DNA from: Paracoccus acridae
GTDB lineage: Bacteria > Pseudomonadota > Alphaproteobacteria > Rhodobacterales > Rhodobacteraceae
Direction: 5' to 3'
Assembly (NCBI RefSeq): GCF_014642735.1
Contig: NZ_BMIV01000003.1
Location: 115,845-179,844, forward strand
DNA length: 64,000 nucleotides
Below are positions 54,113 through 63,362 of this stretch, piece after piece. A program made the translations under genes and the position numbers. Position 1 is the stretch's first letter; each line of letters starts with the position of its first letter. The notes beneath the pieces are model-generated. The model ran no database searches and was not told where the DNA came from. It was given only the letters and a program-made list of their open reading frames with translations.

Positions 54113-54946
54113 TCACAGCAGCCGTTCGGCATGCCACATCACATGGTCGCCCATGAAGGACTGCACGAAGAAGTAGCTGTGGTCATAACCGGCCTGCATC
54201 CTGAACTGCCCCGGCTGCCGGCGCGCCATCATCGCCTGGGCCAGCGATTCGGGTTTCAGCTTGTCCAGGAACTGGTCCGCGCTGCCCTGGTCGATCAGCA
54301 CCTCTCCGGGGTAGCCGCGTTCGGTCATCAGGATGGTCGCGTCATGGGCGCGCCAGGTGCTGCGGTCATTCCCCAGATAGGCGGACAGCTGCTTCTGGCC
54401 CCAGTCGGATTCGGTCGGGTTGGCGATGGGTGCGAAGGCCGACACCGACTTGTAGCGTTCGGGATGGGTCATGGCGATGGTCAGCGCGCCATGACCGCCC
54501 ATCGAATGGCCGGTGATCCCCATCGCCTCGGCGTCGATGGCGAAATTGCCGGTCACCAGTTCGGGCAGTTCGTGGACGATGTAATCCCACATCCGGTAAT
54601 GCCGCTTCCAGGGATCCTGCGTGGCGTTCACATAGAAGCCCGCGCCCTTGCCCAGGTCATAGGCCTCGTCGTCGGCCACGTCATCGCCGCGGGGCGAGGT
54701 GTCGGGAAAGACGATGGCGATGCCGGCCTCGGCGCACCATTGCTGCGCGGCGGCCTTGGTCATGGCGTTTTCATGGGTGCAGGTCAGGCCGGACAGATAC
54801 CACAGCACCGGCACGCGTTCGTTCGCCACCAGTTCCGGCATGAAGACCGCAAAGGTCATGTCGGTGCCGGTCGATTGCGAGCGGTGGCGGTAAACGCCCT
54901 GCGTGCCGCCAAAGCTGCGGTTTTCGGAAAGGGTTTCAAGCGTCAT
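54113..54946 (-). CDS. fghA: S-formylglutathione hydrolase
   Basis: This 277-residue esterase D-type serine hydrolase splits S-formylglutathione to formate and glutathione, the last step of the glutathione-dependent formaldehyde pathway. The nucleophile is in GITGHSMGGHGAL (about 145-157), with SGLTCTHENAMTK near the N-terminus and the C-terminal GYDHSYFFV histidine. The start at 54946 overlaps the GNAT gene stop; a longer frame from 55354 is a shadow. It lies upstream of the xoxF palindrome. Confidence 0.96.
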   Translation of the reverse strand: MTLETLSENRSFGGTQGVYRHRSQSTGTDMTFAVFMPELVANERVPVLWYLSGLTCTHENAMTKAAAQQWCAEAGIAIVFPDTSPRGDDVADDEAYDLGKGAGFYVNATQDPWKRHYRMWDYIVHELPELVTGNFAIDAEAMGITGHSMGGHGALTIAMTHPERYKSVSAFAPIANPTESDWGQKQLSAYLGNDRSTWRAHDATILMTERGYPGEVLIDQGSADQFLDKLKPESLAQAMMARRQPGQFRMQAGYDHSYFFVQSFMGDHVMWHAERLL

Positions 54947-55455
54947 CCGACATCCTCCAGGTTCTGAAACATGACCAGTCCATCGACCGGCCCAAGCCTG
55001 GGGTGAAGAAACGCCCCCGGCAGGCGGCCGACAATGGCAAATCCCGCCTTCTGCCACAAATGGACGGCATCGGCATTGGTGGCGACGACGAAATTGAACT
55101 GCATCGCCGCGAAGCCCTGCGCCCTGGCCCAGGCTTTCGCATGATCCACAAGCGCCCGCGCGATCCCCCTGCCCCGCGCGCCTGGATACGTGGCAAAGGA
55201 GGCGTTCGCCACATGCGATCCGCCGCCCGGCCGGTTCGCGCCGACATGGCTGGTGCCCAAGATCCGGCCGTCCAGTTCGGCGACGAAGGCGGTAAAGGGC
55301 TTGGCGTACCAATCCGCCAAGGCATCGTCGCGGGAAATGTCGCGCGGGATGCAATAGGTTTCCCCCGCGCGATAGACCGGTTCCAGGATCGCCCAGATGG
55401 CGTCGTGGTCGGCACTGGTGGCGGGGCGGATGGTGATGCCGCCCTGCCCCGTCAT
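54943..55455 (-). CDS. GNAT-family N-acetyltransferase
   Basis: This 170-residue acetyltransferase has the acetyl-CoA loop in TYPGARGRGIARALVDHAKAWA (about residues 92-113, visible in short segments) and ends with a typical GNAT beta-bulge region. It starts MTGQGGITIRPATSADHDAIW. Its start overlaps the ClpP-like stop and its stop overlaps the fghA start. The acceptor substrate is unknown. Confidence 0.88.
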   Translation of the reverse strand: MTGQGGITIRPATSADHDAIWAILEPVYRAGETYCIPRDISRDDALADWYAKPFTAFVAELDGRILGTSHVGANRPGGGSHVANASFATYPGARGRGIARALVDHAKAWARAQGFAAMQFNFVVATNADAVHLWQKAGFAIVGRLPGAFLHPRLGPVDGLVMFQNLEDVG

Positions 55456-56090
55456 TTCAGTTCGTCAACGGACCGGATGACCTTGCCCAGCAGGCCATAG
55501 TCCAGCGCCTCTTGCGTGTTCAGCCAGAAGTCGCGCTGGGTGTCCTTCTCGATCCGCTCGACCGTCTGGCCGGTGGCGTCGGCGAAGATCTGGTTCAGGC
55601 GGTCGCGCATCAGGCGCACCTGTTCCGCCTGGATCATCATGTCCGACGACGTGCCGCCGATTCCGCCCGAGGGCTGGTGGATCAGGAAGCGCGTGTTGGG
55701 CAGGCAATAGCGGTTTTCCGTCTTCGCGGCCACGAAGATCAACGCGCCCGCCGATGCCACCCAGCCAGAGCCGATGGTGCGCACGGTGGGACGGATGAAC
55801 TTGATCACGTCATGGATCATGTCGCCCGATTCCACATGCCCGCCGGGCGAGGAAATCAGCATGTTGATCGGCTTGTCGCTGTCCTCGGCCAGGGCCAGAA
55901 GATGGGCCACGGTGCGCTGCGCCAGCTTGTCGTTGATGGTGCCCGCGACGATCACCGTGCGCGACTTGAAATACAGCTTGCCGATCTTGTCGCCTTCGGG
56001 AAGGCCCAGGCCGCCGTCCTTCTCGCCCTCGTGGCGGCGGTCGTCTTCTTCCGGTTCGTCGTCGTCATCGTCCAGCCACTGGTGACGCAT
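55452..56090 (-). CDS. ClpP-like serine peptidase (S14) in the formaldehyde operon
   Basis: This 212-residue ClpP-family protein has the full catalytic triad: Ser113 (GSGWVASAGAL), His138 (FLIHQPSGG) and Asp187 (QRDFW). The spacings of 25 and 49 residues are equal to those of Escherichia coli ClpP. The N-terminus is an unusual acidic tail (five Asp, then DEPEEDD) instead of the usual ClpP N-terminal loops. No Clp ATPase gene is nearby. The start at 56090 has an AGGAGC ribosome site; ATG 56111 is an alternative. It is overlap-coupled to the GNAT and fghA genes. Confidence 0.9.
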   Translation of the reverse strand: MRHQWLDDDDDEPEEDDRRHEGEKDGGLGLPEGDKIGKLYFKSRTVIVAGTINDKLAQRTVAHLLALAEDSDKPINMLISSPGGHVESGDMIHDVIKFIRPTVRTIGSGWVASAGALIFVAAKTENRYCLPNTRFLIHQPSGGIGGTSSDMMIQAEQVRLMRDRLNQIFADATGQTVERIEKDTQRDFWLNTQEALDYGLLGKVIRSVDELK

Positions 56091-56115
56091 CGGCCTGCTC
56101 CTTTTTCTCATGGCG

Positions 56116-56139
56116 ACGGCGGGACCATGGCCCCGCCGT
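56116..56139. other. Hairpin between flhA and the ClpP-like gene
   Basis: ACGGCGGG (56116-56123) and CCCGCCGT (56132-56139) form a perfect 8-bp stem in the 75-bp gap. No T-run follows on the minus strand, so it is more likely an RNA-processing or stabilising hairpin than a full terminator. Confidence 0.45.
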
Positions 56140-56165
56140 TCTTTTACCTATGCAGCGATGAACGA

Positions 56166-57296
56166 TCAGTAAAGGACGACCGAGCGGATCGACTCGCCCT
56201 TGTGCATCAGGTCGAAGCCCTTGTTGATGTCGTCCAGCGGCATGGTGTGGGTGATCATCGGGTCGATCTCGATCTTGCCCTCCATGTACCAGTCGACGAT
56301 CTTCGGCACATCCGTGCGCCCACGCGCGCCGCCAAATGCGGTGCCTTTCCAGACCCGGCCGGTGACCAGCTGGAACGGACGCGTGCTGATTTCCGCGCCT
56401 GCGGCCGCCACGCCGATGATGACCGACTGTCCCCAGCCGCGATGGGTGCATTCCAGCGCGTCGCGCATCACCTTGGTGCTGCCGGTCGCATCGAAGGAAT
56501 AATCCGCGCCGCCGATCTGGTCGAAGGGGGTCTTGGTCATCTCGACGATATGCTGGACGATGGAACCGTCGATTTCCTTGGGGTTGACGAAATGGGTCAT
56601 GCCGAAGCGTTCGGCCATTTCCTTCTTGTCGTTGTTCAGGTCCACGCCGATGATCATGTCGGCGCCCGCCAGACGCAGGCCCTGGATCACGTTCAGCCCG
56701 ATCCCGCCCAGGCCGAAGACCACCGCCTTGGCGCCGATCTCGACCTTGGCGGTGTTGATCACCGCGCCGATGCCGGTGGTGACGCCGCAGCCGATATAGC
56801 AGATCTTGTCGAAGGGCGCGTCCTCGCGCACCTTGGCCACCGCGATTTCCGGCAGCACGGTATAGTTCGAGAAGGTCGAGCAGCCCATGTAATGGTGGAT
56901 GGGCGTGCCATCCAGCATGGAAAAGCGGCTGGTCCCGTCGGGCATCAGGCCCTGGCCCTGGGTCGCGCGGATCCGGGTGCACAGGTTCGTCTTGCCCGAC
57001 AGGCAGGACGGGCATTCGCGGCATTCCGGCGTGTAAAGCGGGATGACATGATCGCCCGGCTTGACCGATTTCACGCCGGGGCCGACCTCGACCACCACGC
57101 CTGCGCCTTCATGGCCCAGGATCGCCGGGAACAGGCCTTCCGGATCGTCGCCCGAACGGGTGAATTCGTCGGTGTGGCAGATGCCGGTGGCCTTGATCTC
57201 GATCATCACCTCGCCCTCTTTCGGGCCGTCGAGGTTGACCTCCATCACTTCCAGCGGTCGGCCAGCCTCCAGGGCTACGGCGGCACGGGTTCTCAT
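56166..57296 (-). CDS. flhA: S-(hydroxymethyl)glutathione dehydrogenase / class III alcohol dehydrogenase
   Basis: This 376-residue zinc enzyme oxidises the formaldehyde-glutathione adduct to S-formylglutathione with NAD. The catalytic zinc site has [12 protein letters not shown] (near residue 40) and GHEGAGVV, and the structural zinc site has [15 protein letters not shown] (about 90-104). The NAD site is [12 protein letters not shown]. It begins [17 protein letters not shown]. Length and sequence match the Paracoccus FlhA protein. It sits between gfa and the ClpP-GNAT-fghA genes. Confidence 0.97.
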   Translation of the reverse strand: MRTRAAVALEAGRPLEVMEVNLDGPKEGEVMIEIKATGICHTDEFTRSGDDPEGLFPAILGHEGAGVVVEVGPGVKSVKPGDHVIPLYTPECRECPSCLSGKTNLCTRIRATQGQGLMPDGTSRFSMLDGTPIHHYMGCSTFSNYTVLPEIAVAKVREDAPFDKICYIGCGVTTGIGAVINTAKVEIGAKAVVFGLGGIGLNVIQGLRLAGADMIIGVDLNNDKKEMAERFGMTHFVNPKEIDGSIVQHIVEMTKTPFDQIGGADYSFDATGSTKVMRDALECTHRGWGQSVIIGVAAAGAEISTRPFQLVTGRVWKGTAFGGARGRTDVPKIVDWYMEGKIEIDPMITHTMPLDDINKGFDLMHKGESIRSVVLY

Positions 57297-57333
57297 CGTC
57301 ACTCTCCTATCCGTTCGGGCATTCCGTAAGGGC

Positions 57334-57356
57334 AAAAGGGGCCGCAAGCAGCCCCT
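57334..57356 (-). terminator. Intrinsic terminator of gfa
   Basis: AGGGGC (57337-57342) and GCCCCT (57351-57356) form a stem with an 8-base loop; on the minus strand it is followed by TTTT. It lies 29 bases after the gfa stop and 40 bases before the flhA start. Confidence 0.7.
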
Positions 57357-57385
57357 GTGCAGCTGTGTTCATTCAGTCCAAGAGG

Positions 57386-57970
57386 TCAAGCCGCCAGCTT
57401 GCCCGACCGCTTGGCAACATGGGTGGCGATGGCGTCCATCAGCGGCGGGGACAGCGCGTCATAGGGTTCTAGCCCCAGTTCGCGCAGCCGCGCGCGGATG
57501 CCGTCCATGCGCGAGGGATCGACGCCCGATTCGATGATGCTGCTGACGAAGGCCGCGAATTCGGGTGCGGCCCATCCGTCTTCCTTCGACAATTCGGTAT
57601 GGACGAAGTCCAGGCCATAGAAAGGATGGTCCTTGTTCTCGATCCGGCCATACATGTGTACGCCGCAGCCGGTGCAGGCATAGCGCTGGATCGGCGCGTC
57701 CTTGTTGACGATCTGCAGCTTGTCGCCGTTTTCCACAACCTCGATCGCGTCGCGCGACACAACCGCGACCTGGCTGAAGATCGCGCCCTCGGGCTTCCAG
57801 CACTTGGTGCAGCCGCAGACGTGGTTATGCGCCGTCTGCGCCCCGACCCGGACCTTGACCGGGTTTGTCGTGCATTTGCAGGTAAGCATGCCGCCCGAGA
57901 AGCTGGGATTTCCCTGCTTGATGCCATTGTCGACGGCGGGGTGTATCTTCACCCCATCAGTGCTGGCCAT
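57386..57970 (-). CDS. gfa: S-(hydroxymethyl)glutathione synthase (glutathione-dependent formaldehyde-activating enzyme)
   Basis: This 194-residue zinc enzyme speeds condensation of formaldehyde with glutathione. Zinc-binding cysteines are present as [17 protein letters not shown] and YACTGCGVH. The start at 57970 has a GGGAGGGAAG ribosome site; a longer frame from 58258 is a shadow of grpE. It lies upstream of flhA in the same direction, with a terminator between them, so the two may have separate or graded expression. Confidence 0.95.
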   Translation of the reverse strand: MASTDGVKIHPAVDNGIKQGNPSFSGGMLTCKCTTNPVKVRVGAQTAHNHVCGCTKCWKPEGAIFSQVAVVSRDAIEVVENGDKLQIVNKDAPIQRYACTGCGVHMYGRIENKDHPFYGLDFVHTELSKEDGWAAPEFAAFVSSIIESGVDPSRMDGIRARLRELGLEPYDALSPPLMDAIATHVAKRSGKLAA

Positions 57971-58058
57971 GGTTCTTCCCTCCCGATGAACCGAACGTTC
58001 TCCAAACGTCGCGCCATCGGGACATTTCGGCAAGTCAGATGAAGGTTGTAGCGCCCGC

Positions 58059-58589
58059 CTAGCTGGCGGGCGTGGACGACACCCCGACCTTGGCCGGGCG
58101 CAGCAGCCGGTCATGCAGGCGGAAGCCGTTGTCCATGATCTGGATGATCTCTCCGGCGATAGTGCCGGGGACGGCGGCCTCGAACATGGCTTCGTGTTCG
58201 CTGGGGTCGAACTTGTCGCCGGGCTTGGGGGTGATGACGGTGACGCCGTGCTTGGCAAAGACGTTGTTCAACTCGCGCAGGGTCAGTTCCACCCCCTCGA
58301 TCAGGGCGGCGGCCGCAGCGCGCTGTTCCTCGCCCGCGGCGTCCAGGGCGCGGGTCAGGGCGTCGTGGACCGGCAGCAGGTCGCGGGCCAGGCGCGATCC
58401 GCCATATTGCTCGGCCTCGCGGCGGTCCTTGTCGGCGCGCTTGCGCGAGTTTTCGGCATCGGCCAGGGCGCGCATCCACTTGTCGCGCAGCTCGTCGCGC
58501 TCGGCGGTCAGGGCCGCGATCTCGTCCGTGGGATCGGCCAGCGGATCCGCCAGGATGTCGTCAAGGGGCTGTTCGTTCTGATCGTTCAT
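58059..58589 (-). CDS. grpE: Nucleotide exchange factor GrpE
   Basis: This 176-residue cochaperone of DnaK has an acidic N-terminus ([15 protein letters not shown]), a long coiled coil (about 25-85, with [33 protein letters not shown] in short parts) and a beta-domain at the C-terminus ([24 protein letters not shown]). It follows hrcA by 6 bp in the same direction, a common order. The dnaK gene is not in the window. Confidence 0.95.
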   Translation of the reverse strand: MNDQNEQPLDDILADPLADPTDEIAALTAERDELRDKWMRALADAENSRKRADKDRREAEQYGGSRLARDLLPVHDALTRALDAAGEEQRAAAAALIEGVELTLRELNNVFAKHGVTVITPKPGDKFDPSEHEAMFEAAVPGTIAGEIIQIMDNGFRLHDRLLRPAKVGVSSTPAS

Positions 58590-58595
58590 CGTCTT

Positions 58596-59651
58596 TCATC
58601 CTTTCCGGCCGGACAGCACCCGCCCGACCAGCTGCGCGGTATAGTCGACAATCGGCACGATGCGGCCATAGTTCAGCCGCGTCGGTCCGATGACGCCAAC
58701 CGCGCCTACAATCTTTCGGTCGGCATTCATATAGGGCGAAACCACCAGAGCGGAACCCGAAAGCGAAAAAAGCTTGTTTTCGGACCCGATGAAGATGCGG
58801 ACCCCGTCGCCCTTTTCCGCCAGTTCCAGGAATTCCACGATGTCGCGCTTGCGTTCCAGGTCGTCGAACAGCACCCGGATGCGGTCCAGATCGGCGGCCT
58901 CCTGGTCCAGAAGGTTCGCGCGGCCCCGCACGATCAGGCGGGGATCGTGGGATTCGCCGTCCCACAGGGCCAGGCCCGATTGCACCAGTTCGGCGGCCAG
59001 CACGTCCAGTTCCTGCCGGCGCGCCGCGATCTCGCGGCCGATATGGCCGCGCAACTCGGACAGGGTCCTGCCCTCGGCCATGGCATTGAGGAAATTCCCC
59101 GCCTCGCGCATCGACGACGGGGTCTGGCCCACGGGCGGCGTGAACAGGCGGTTTTCCACATGGCCGTCGGCGAAGACCAGCACTACAAGCGCGCGGTCGG
59201 GGCCGAGACTGACGAATTCGATATGGCGGATCGGCGCCTCGTGCTTGGGCATCAAGACCAGGGACGCGCCGCGCGTGATCGCGGACAAGGCCGTGCTGAC
59301 CCGGTCCAGCAGCACGCCCGTGTCGGGATCGTCGTTGCCCAGGGTCTGGTCGATGGCGGCGCGGTCGGGGGCGCTGACGGTATCGACCTCCATCATGCCG
59401 TCCACGAACAGGCGCAGCCCCTGTTGTGACGGCATCCGCCCGGCGGACACATGCGGGCTGTCCAGAAGCCCCATCAATTCCAGATCCTGCATGACGTTGC
59501 GGATGGTCGCCGCGCTGATCTTTTCGGACAGCGCACGGGTCAGGGTCCGCGACCCCACGGGTTCGCCGGTTTCCAGATAAATCTCGACCACGCGGCGGAA
59601 GATCTCGCGCGAGCGGTCGTTCATGTCCTGCAAGGGCGTCTTCTGGTCCAT
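58596..59651 (-). CDS. hrcA: Heat-inducible transcription repressor HrcA
   Basis: This 351-residue winged-helix repressor binds CIRCE elements in chaperone promoters. The N-terminal HTH has [22 protein letters not shown] and [14 protein letters not shown], and the dimerisation core has [18 protein letters not shown]. The start at 59651 ([18 protein letters not shown]) is chosen; the longer frame is unlikely. No CIRCE inverted repeat is visible upstream. It diverges from rph. Confidence 0.95.
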   Translation of the reverse strand: MDQKTPLQDMNDRSREIFRRVVEIYLETGEPVGSRTLTRALSEKISAATIRNVMQDLELMGLLDSPHVSAGRMPSQQGLRLFVDGMMEVDTVSAPDRAAIDQTLGNDDPDTGVLLDRVSTALSAITRGASLVLMPKHEAPIRHIEFVSLGPDRALVVLVFADGHVENRLFTPPVGQTPSSMREAGNFLNAMAEGRTLSELRGHIGREIAARRQELDVLAAELVQSGLALWDGESHDPRLIVRGRANLLDQEAADLDRIRVLFDDLERKRDIVEFLELAEKGDGVRIFIGSENKLFSLSGSALVVSPYMNADRKIVGAVGVIGPTRLNYGRIVPIVDYTAQLVGRVLSGRKG

Positions 59652-59722
59652 GTCCCTCGAAGGGTTGCGTGATGGGCCGCAGGGGCGGTATGGGGCGGGG
59701 ATCTTCGCGAAAAGGAAAAACC

Positions 59723-60436
59723 ATGCGCCCGTCTGGCCGGAATCTAAGCCAAATGCGTCCGATTTCAATCGAAACCGGCGTGATGGCCCATGCCGAAGGG
59801 TCGTGCCTGATCCGCGTCGGCAACACCCATGTTCTATGCACCGCCTCGCTGGAGGAAACGCCGCCGCGCTTCCTGAAGGGCACGGGCCTGGGCTGGGTCA
59901 CGGCGGAATACGGGATGCTGCCGCGCGCCACCAACACCCGCAACCGGCGCGAGGCCGCAACGGGCAAGCAGTCGGGCCGCACCCAGGAAATCCAGCGCCT
60001 GATCGGCCGCAGCCTGCGGGCGGGCGTCGATCGCAGCGCCTTGGGGGAACGCCAGATCACCATCGACTGCGACGTGATCCAGGCCGATGGCGGCACGCGC
60101 TGCGCATCCATCACCGGCGGCTGGGTCGCGCTGCGGCTGGCGGTGAACAAGCTGCTGAAGGCGGGCGCGATTACCAGCGACTCGATCATCGACCATGTGG
60201 CGGCCGTGTCCTGCGGCATCTATGCGGGCCAGGCGGTGCTGGATCTGGATTACGCCGAAGACAGCGAGGCCGGGACCGACGGCAATTTCGTGCTGACCGG
60301 CAGCGGCCGCCTGATCGAGGTGCAGATGTCGGCCGAGGGCGCGACATTCAGCCGCGACCAGATGGGGCAGCTTCTGGATCTGGCCGAAGGCGGCATGGCC
60401 GAACTGGTCGCCGCGCAAAAGGCCGCCGTGGCATGA
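59723..60436 (+). CDS. rph: Ribonuclease PH
   Basis: This 237-residue phosphorolytic 3'-5' exonuclease trims tRNA precursors. It begins [17 protein letters not shown] and contains [30 protein letters not shown] and [18 protein letters not shown], typical of RNase PH, with the phosphate-binding arginines in the first segment. An AAAAGGAAA ribosome site fixes the start at 59723. It overlaps rdgB by four bases and diverges from hrcA, a widespread arrangement. Confidence 0.97.
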   Translation: MRPSGRNLSQMRPISIETGVMAHAEGSCLIRVGNTHVLCTASLEETPPRFLKGTGLGWVTAEYGMLPRATNTRNRREAATGKQSGRTQEIQRLIGRSLRAGVDRSALGERQITIDCDVIQADGGTRCASITGGWVALRLAVNKLLKAGAITSDSIIDHVAAVSCGIYAGQAVLDLDYAEDSEAGTDGNFVLTGSGRLIEVQMSAEGATFSRDQMGQLLDLAEGGMAELVAAQKAAVA

Positions 60437-61041
60437 GGAAGTTCGACGGCAAGCGCCTGCTGATAGCCACCCATAACGCCGGCAAGCTGGACGAGATGCG
60501 CGCCCTGCTGGCCCCCTATGGCGTCGAGGTGATCGGCGCGGCGGATGCAGGCCTGCCCGAGCCCGAGGAAACCGAAAACAGCTTTGTCGGCAATGCCCGC
60601 ATCAAGGCCCGCGCCGCCGTCCAGGCGACCGGCCTGCCGGCGCTCTCCGACGACAGCGGCATCTGCGTCGATGCGCTTGACGGCGCGCCGGGGGTCCACA
60701 CCGCCGACTGGGCCGAAACCGGCAATGGTCGCGACTTCCGCATGGCGATGCAGCGCACCTGGGACGAACTGGAATCGCGCAACGCCCCCGCCCCGCGGAC
60801 CGCGCAATTCCGCTGCACGCTGGTGCTGATGTGGCCCGACGGCCATGACGAGGTCTTCGAGGGCGTGCTGCCCGGTCAGGTCGTCTGGCCGCCGCGCGGG
60901 GTTGAAGGCCATGGCTATGACCCCATCTTCATGCCGGACGGGCATGACGTGACCCTTGGGGAGATGCCGCCCGAGATGAAGAACAGCCTCAGCCACCGGG
61001 CGCGGGCGGTGGAACGGATGATAAGGGGCAGCTTTGCATAG
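60433..61041 (+). CDS. rdgB: Non-canonical purine NTP pyrophosphatase (RdgB/HAM1 family)
   Basis: This 202-residue enzyme removes dITP, XTP and similar nucleotides. It contains the HAM1 signature [14 protein letters not shown] and [26 protein letters not shown], and ends with [15 protein letters not shown]. Its ATG overlaps the rph stop; its stop overlaps the RidA gene start. A longer frame starting at 59623 is only a shadow. Confidence 0.96.
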   Translation: MRKFDGKRLLIATHNAGKLDEMRALLAPYGVEVIGAADAGLPEPEETENSFVGNARIKARAAVQATGLPALSDDSGICVDALDGAPGVHTADWAETGNGRDFRMAMQRTWDELESRNAPAPRTAQFRCTLVLMWPDGHDEVFEGVLPGQVVWPPRGVEGHGYDPIFMPDGHDVTLGEMPPEMKNSLSHRARAVERMIRGSFA

Positions 61042-61408
61042 GATTTCAAGCGGATCCCCCTTCGAGGCGGCGATGGGCTACAGCCGCGCCGTGGTGAAGG
61101 GCGACTGGTGCTTCGTGTCGGGCACCACGGGTTACGATTACGCCACCATGACCATGCCCGACGATCCCTGCCAGCAGGCGCGCAACTGCTTTCGCACGAT
61201 CTTCGCGGCCTTAAAGGAAGCGGGCTTCGCCCCCGCGGACATCGTGCGCGTGCAATACACCGTCACCGACGCATCCGTGATGGAGGCGATCGTCCCCGCC
61301 CTGTCCGAAGCCATGGGCGACATCCGCCCCGCCGCCACGATGGTGATCGCGGGCCTGATCCGGCCCGAGATGAAGGTCGAGGTCGAAGTCACGGCGATGC
61401 GCGGATGA
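61034..61408 (+). CDS. RidA-family protein
   Basis: This 124-residue RidA/YjgF/UK114-type protein starts with TTG, overlapping the rdgB end by 8 bp. It has the pattern GYSRAVVKGDWCFVSGTTGYD and RVQYTVTDAS, and ends with EVEVTAMRG. A canonical RidA arginine near the C-terminus appears in GLIRPEMKVEVEVTA. It may deaminate enamine or imine intermediates. It overlaps the hemW ATG. Confidence 0.87.
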   Translation: MHRISSGSPFEAAMGYSRAVVKGDWCFVSGTTGYDYATMTMPDDPCQQARNCFRTIFAALKEAGFAPADIVRVQYTVTDASVMEAIVPALSEAMGDIRPAATMVIAGLIRPEMKVEVEVTAMRG

Positions 61409-62586
61409 TGATGCCTGGGCCGGACAGCTTCGTGGAAGACTGGCGGGCGGGGGGCTTTGGCCTTTACATCCACTGGCCCTTCTGCGCGGCCAAGTGCCCT
61501 TATTGCGACTTCAACAGCCATGTGGTCGCAAGCGTGGACCAGGCCCGCTGGGCCGACGCGCTGTCGTCGGAAATCGCCCGGCTTGGTGCGGAACTGCCCG
61601 GCCGCCATCTGGGCAGCATCTTCTTCGGCGGCGGCACCCCATCGCTGATGCTGCCCGAAACCGTGGACACCGTGCTGCGCGCGGCCCGCGCCGCCTGGGG
61701 TTTCGCCAACGACATCGAGATCACGCTGGAAGCCAACCCCACCAGCGTGGAACGCGGGCGCTTCCAGGGCTTTGCCGATGCGGGCGTCAACCGCCTGTCC
61801 ATGGGCATCCAGGCGCTGAACGACGCAGATCTGCGGCGCCTGGGCCGGATGCATTCCGTGGCCGAGGCCCGCGCGGCCTTCGAGGTGGCGCGGTCCTGCT
61901 TCGGCCGGGTCAGCTTCGACCTGATCTATGCCCGCCAGGGCCAGACGCGCGAGGCGTGGCGGGCGGAACTGGCGGAAGCCCTGGACATGGCGGTGGATCA
62001 CCTGTCGCTTTACCAATTGACCATCGAGCCCGGCACGGCCTTCGGGGCGCGGGCCGCGGCGGGCAAGTTGCGCGATCTGCCCGACGACGACCTGGCTGCC
62101 GACATGTATCTGGAAACCCAGGACATCTGCGAGGCGGCGGGCATGGCGGGATACGAGACCTCGAACCACGCGCGCCCCGGGTCCGAAAGCCGGCACAACC
62201 TTGTCTATTGGCGCCAGGGCGATTGGGCCGCCGTCGGCCCCGGCGCGCACGGACGGATCACCCTGCCCGGCGGGCGCTTCGCCACCGAGGCGCATCGGGC
62301 GCCCGGCGCCTGGCTGGACGCGGTGGAACGGCAGGGAACGGGGGAATCGCTGCGCGAGTTGGTGCCCTTGGATGAACAGGCCACCGAATATCTGCTGATG
62401 TCGATGCGATTGACCGAAGGGCTGGATCTGGCCCGCCATGCCCGAATGGCGGGCACCCCCCTGGACGACGGTGCCGTTTCCCGGCTGGCCGACCTTGGCA
62501 TGGTCGAACTGGCGGATGGCCGGTTGCGCACCACAGGCCAGGGCCGGCCGCTTCTGAACGCCATCCTGCGGGAACTGGCGGCATGA
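61405..62586 (+). CDS. hemW: Radical SAM heme chaperone HemW (coproporphyrinogen III oxidase-like)
   Basis: This 393-residue radical SAM protein has IHWPFCAAKCPYCDF (C-x3-C-x2-C), SIFFGGGTPSLM and NRLSMGIQALNDADLRRLGRMH, the HemN/HemW family segments. The three ATGs at 61405, 61408 and 61411 are all possible starts. HemW lacks the fourth cysteine of true HemN and delivers heme rather than oxidising porphyrinogen. The rph-rdgB-RidA-hemW run forms one overlapping operon. Confidence 0.94.
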   Translation: MMMPGPDSFVEDWRAGGFGLYIHWPFCAAKCPYCDFNSHVVASVDQARWADALSSEIARLGAELPGRHLGSIFFGGGTPSLMLPETVDTVLRAARAAWGFANDIEITLEANPTSVERGRFQGFADAGVNRLSMGIQALNDADLRRLGRMHSVAEARAAFEVARSCFGRVSFDLIYARQGQTREAWRAELAEALDMAVDHLSLYQLTIEPGTAFGARAAAGKLRDLPDDDLAADMYLETQDICEAAGMAGYETSNHARPGSESRHNLVYWRQGDWAAVGPGAHGRITLPGGRFATEAHRAPGAWLDAVERQGTGESLRELVPLDEQATEYLLMSMRLTEGLDLARHARMAGTPLDDGAVSRLADLGMVELADGRLRTTGQGRPLLNAILRELAA

Positions 62587-62942
62587 ACATGCGACCCGTC
62601 TGGTATGCCATCGGCCTGGTCGCCTTGGGGTTGGGCATTGTCGGCATCGCCCTCCCGGTCGTGCCGACGGTGCCTTTTCTTCTGCTGGCGGCGGCGGCCT
62701 TTGCCCGCAGCAGCCCGCGTCTTGAACGGCGCATCATGAACCACCCGACCTATGGACCCCCTGTCCGCGCCTGGCGCGAACGTGGCGCGATCAGCCGTCT
62801 GGCCAAGACCTGGGCCGTTCTGGCCATGGCCTGCGGCGTGGGCTTCAGCCTGTTCGTCGGGATGCCGCCCTGGGTCGTGGGGATGCAGTTCATCCTGTGC
62901 ATGGCGGTTGCCGCCTATGTCGTCACGCGGCCCGAAGCCTGA
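62583..62942 (+). CDS. DUF454 (YbaN-family) membrane protein
   Basis: This 119-residue inner-membrane protein has two or three hydrophobic helices (about 7-38, 75-95 and 98-114). The YbaN family motif is seen as ALGLGIVGIALPVVPTVPFLLLAAAAFARSSP (short segments) and NHPTYGPPVRAWRERGAIS. Function is unknown. It overlaps the hemW stop by four bases and ends the operon. Confidence 0.88.
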   Translation: MNMRPVWYAIGLVALGLGIVGIALPVVPTVPFLLLAAAAFARSSPRLERRIMNHPTYGPPVRAWRERGAISRLAKTWAVLAMACGVGFSLFVGMPPWVVGMQFILCMAVAAYVVTRPEA

Positions 62943-63002
62943 CGGGCGGAACGACACCGGCCATCTTCGAGTTGTGCCGTTGCACAGACTTCGGAGGGAC
63001 AG

Positions 63003-63257
63003 ATGACCCAGGCCACCCTGACGCTTGACGGGATCGAACCGCTTCACGGCACGGTCGAGACCGGCGGGGACTATATCCGGTTCAGGACCGAAGGCAGCAT
63101 GGATCCCGACCACCTGGCCCGTCTGACCGAAGGCCATATCGACATCGACGGCAGGTCCGAGAAGGTCATGATCAAGAACGTCCAGTCCCGGTCAGCGGAA
63201 CAGGACGCGGAAAGCGGCCTGGAACTGACCCTGCAACGCTTCGCCCCGACCCCCTGA
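63003..63257 (+). CDS. Small protein of unknown function
   Basis: This 84-residue cytoplasmic protein has no cysteine, no signal peptide and no membrane segment. A GGAGGGACAG ribosome site supports the ATG. It reads as a small beta-rich domain (TLTLDGIEPLHGTVETGGDYIRF, then a central acidic loop). I do not recognise it. It is monocistronic and ends about 100 bp before the repeat-rich protein. Confidence 0.7.
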   Translation: MTQATLTLDGIEPLHGTVETGGDYIRFRTEGSMDPDHLARLTEGHIDIDGRSEKVMIKNVQSRSAEQDAESGLELTLQRFAPTP

Positions 63258-63362
63258 TCCTCGGCCGGCTCGTCCGGCTTTGCGCCTCCAGGCGGGCCTC
63301 ACAGAAAGATTGACAAAATACCGCCCTGCTTCATCATCGTCCCCGCCAGGGGGGCTTGTGTC

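Noticed and set aside
58059..59651. dnaK or dnaJ near grpE and hrcA
   Set aside because: Neither gene is present in the window; the neighbours are gfa and rph.
59652..59722. CIRCE element between hrcA and rph
   Set aside because: No TTAGCACTC-N9-GAGTGCTAA-like inverted repeat could be found in the gap.
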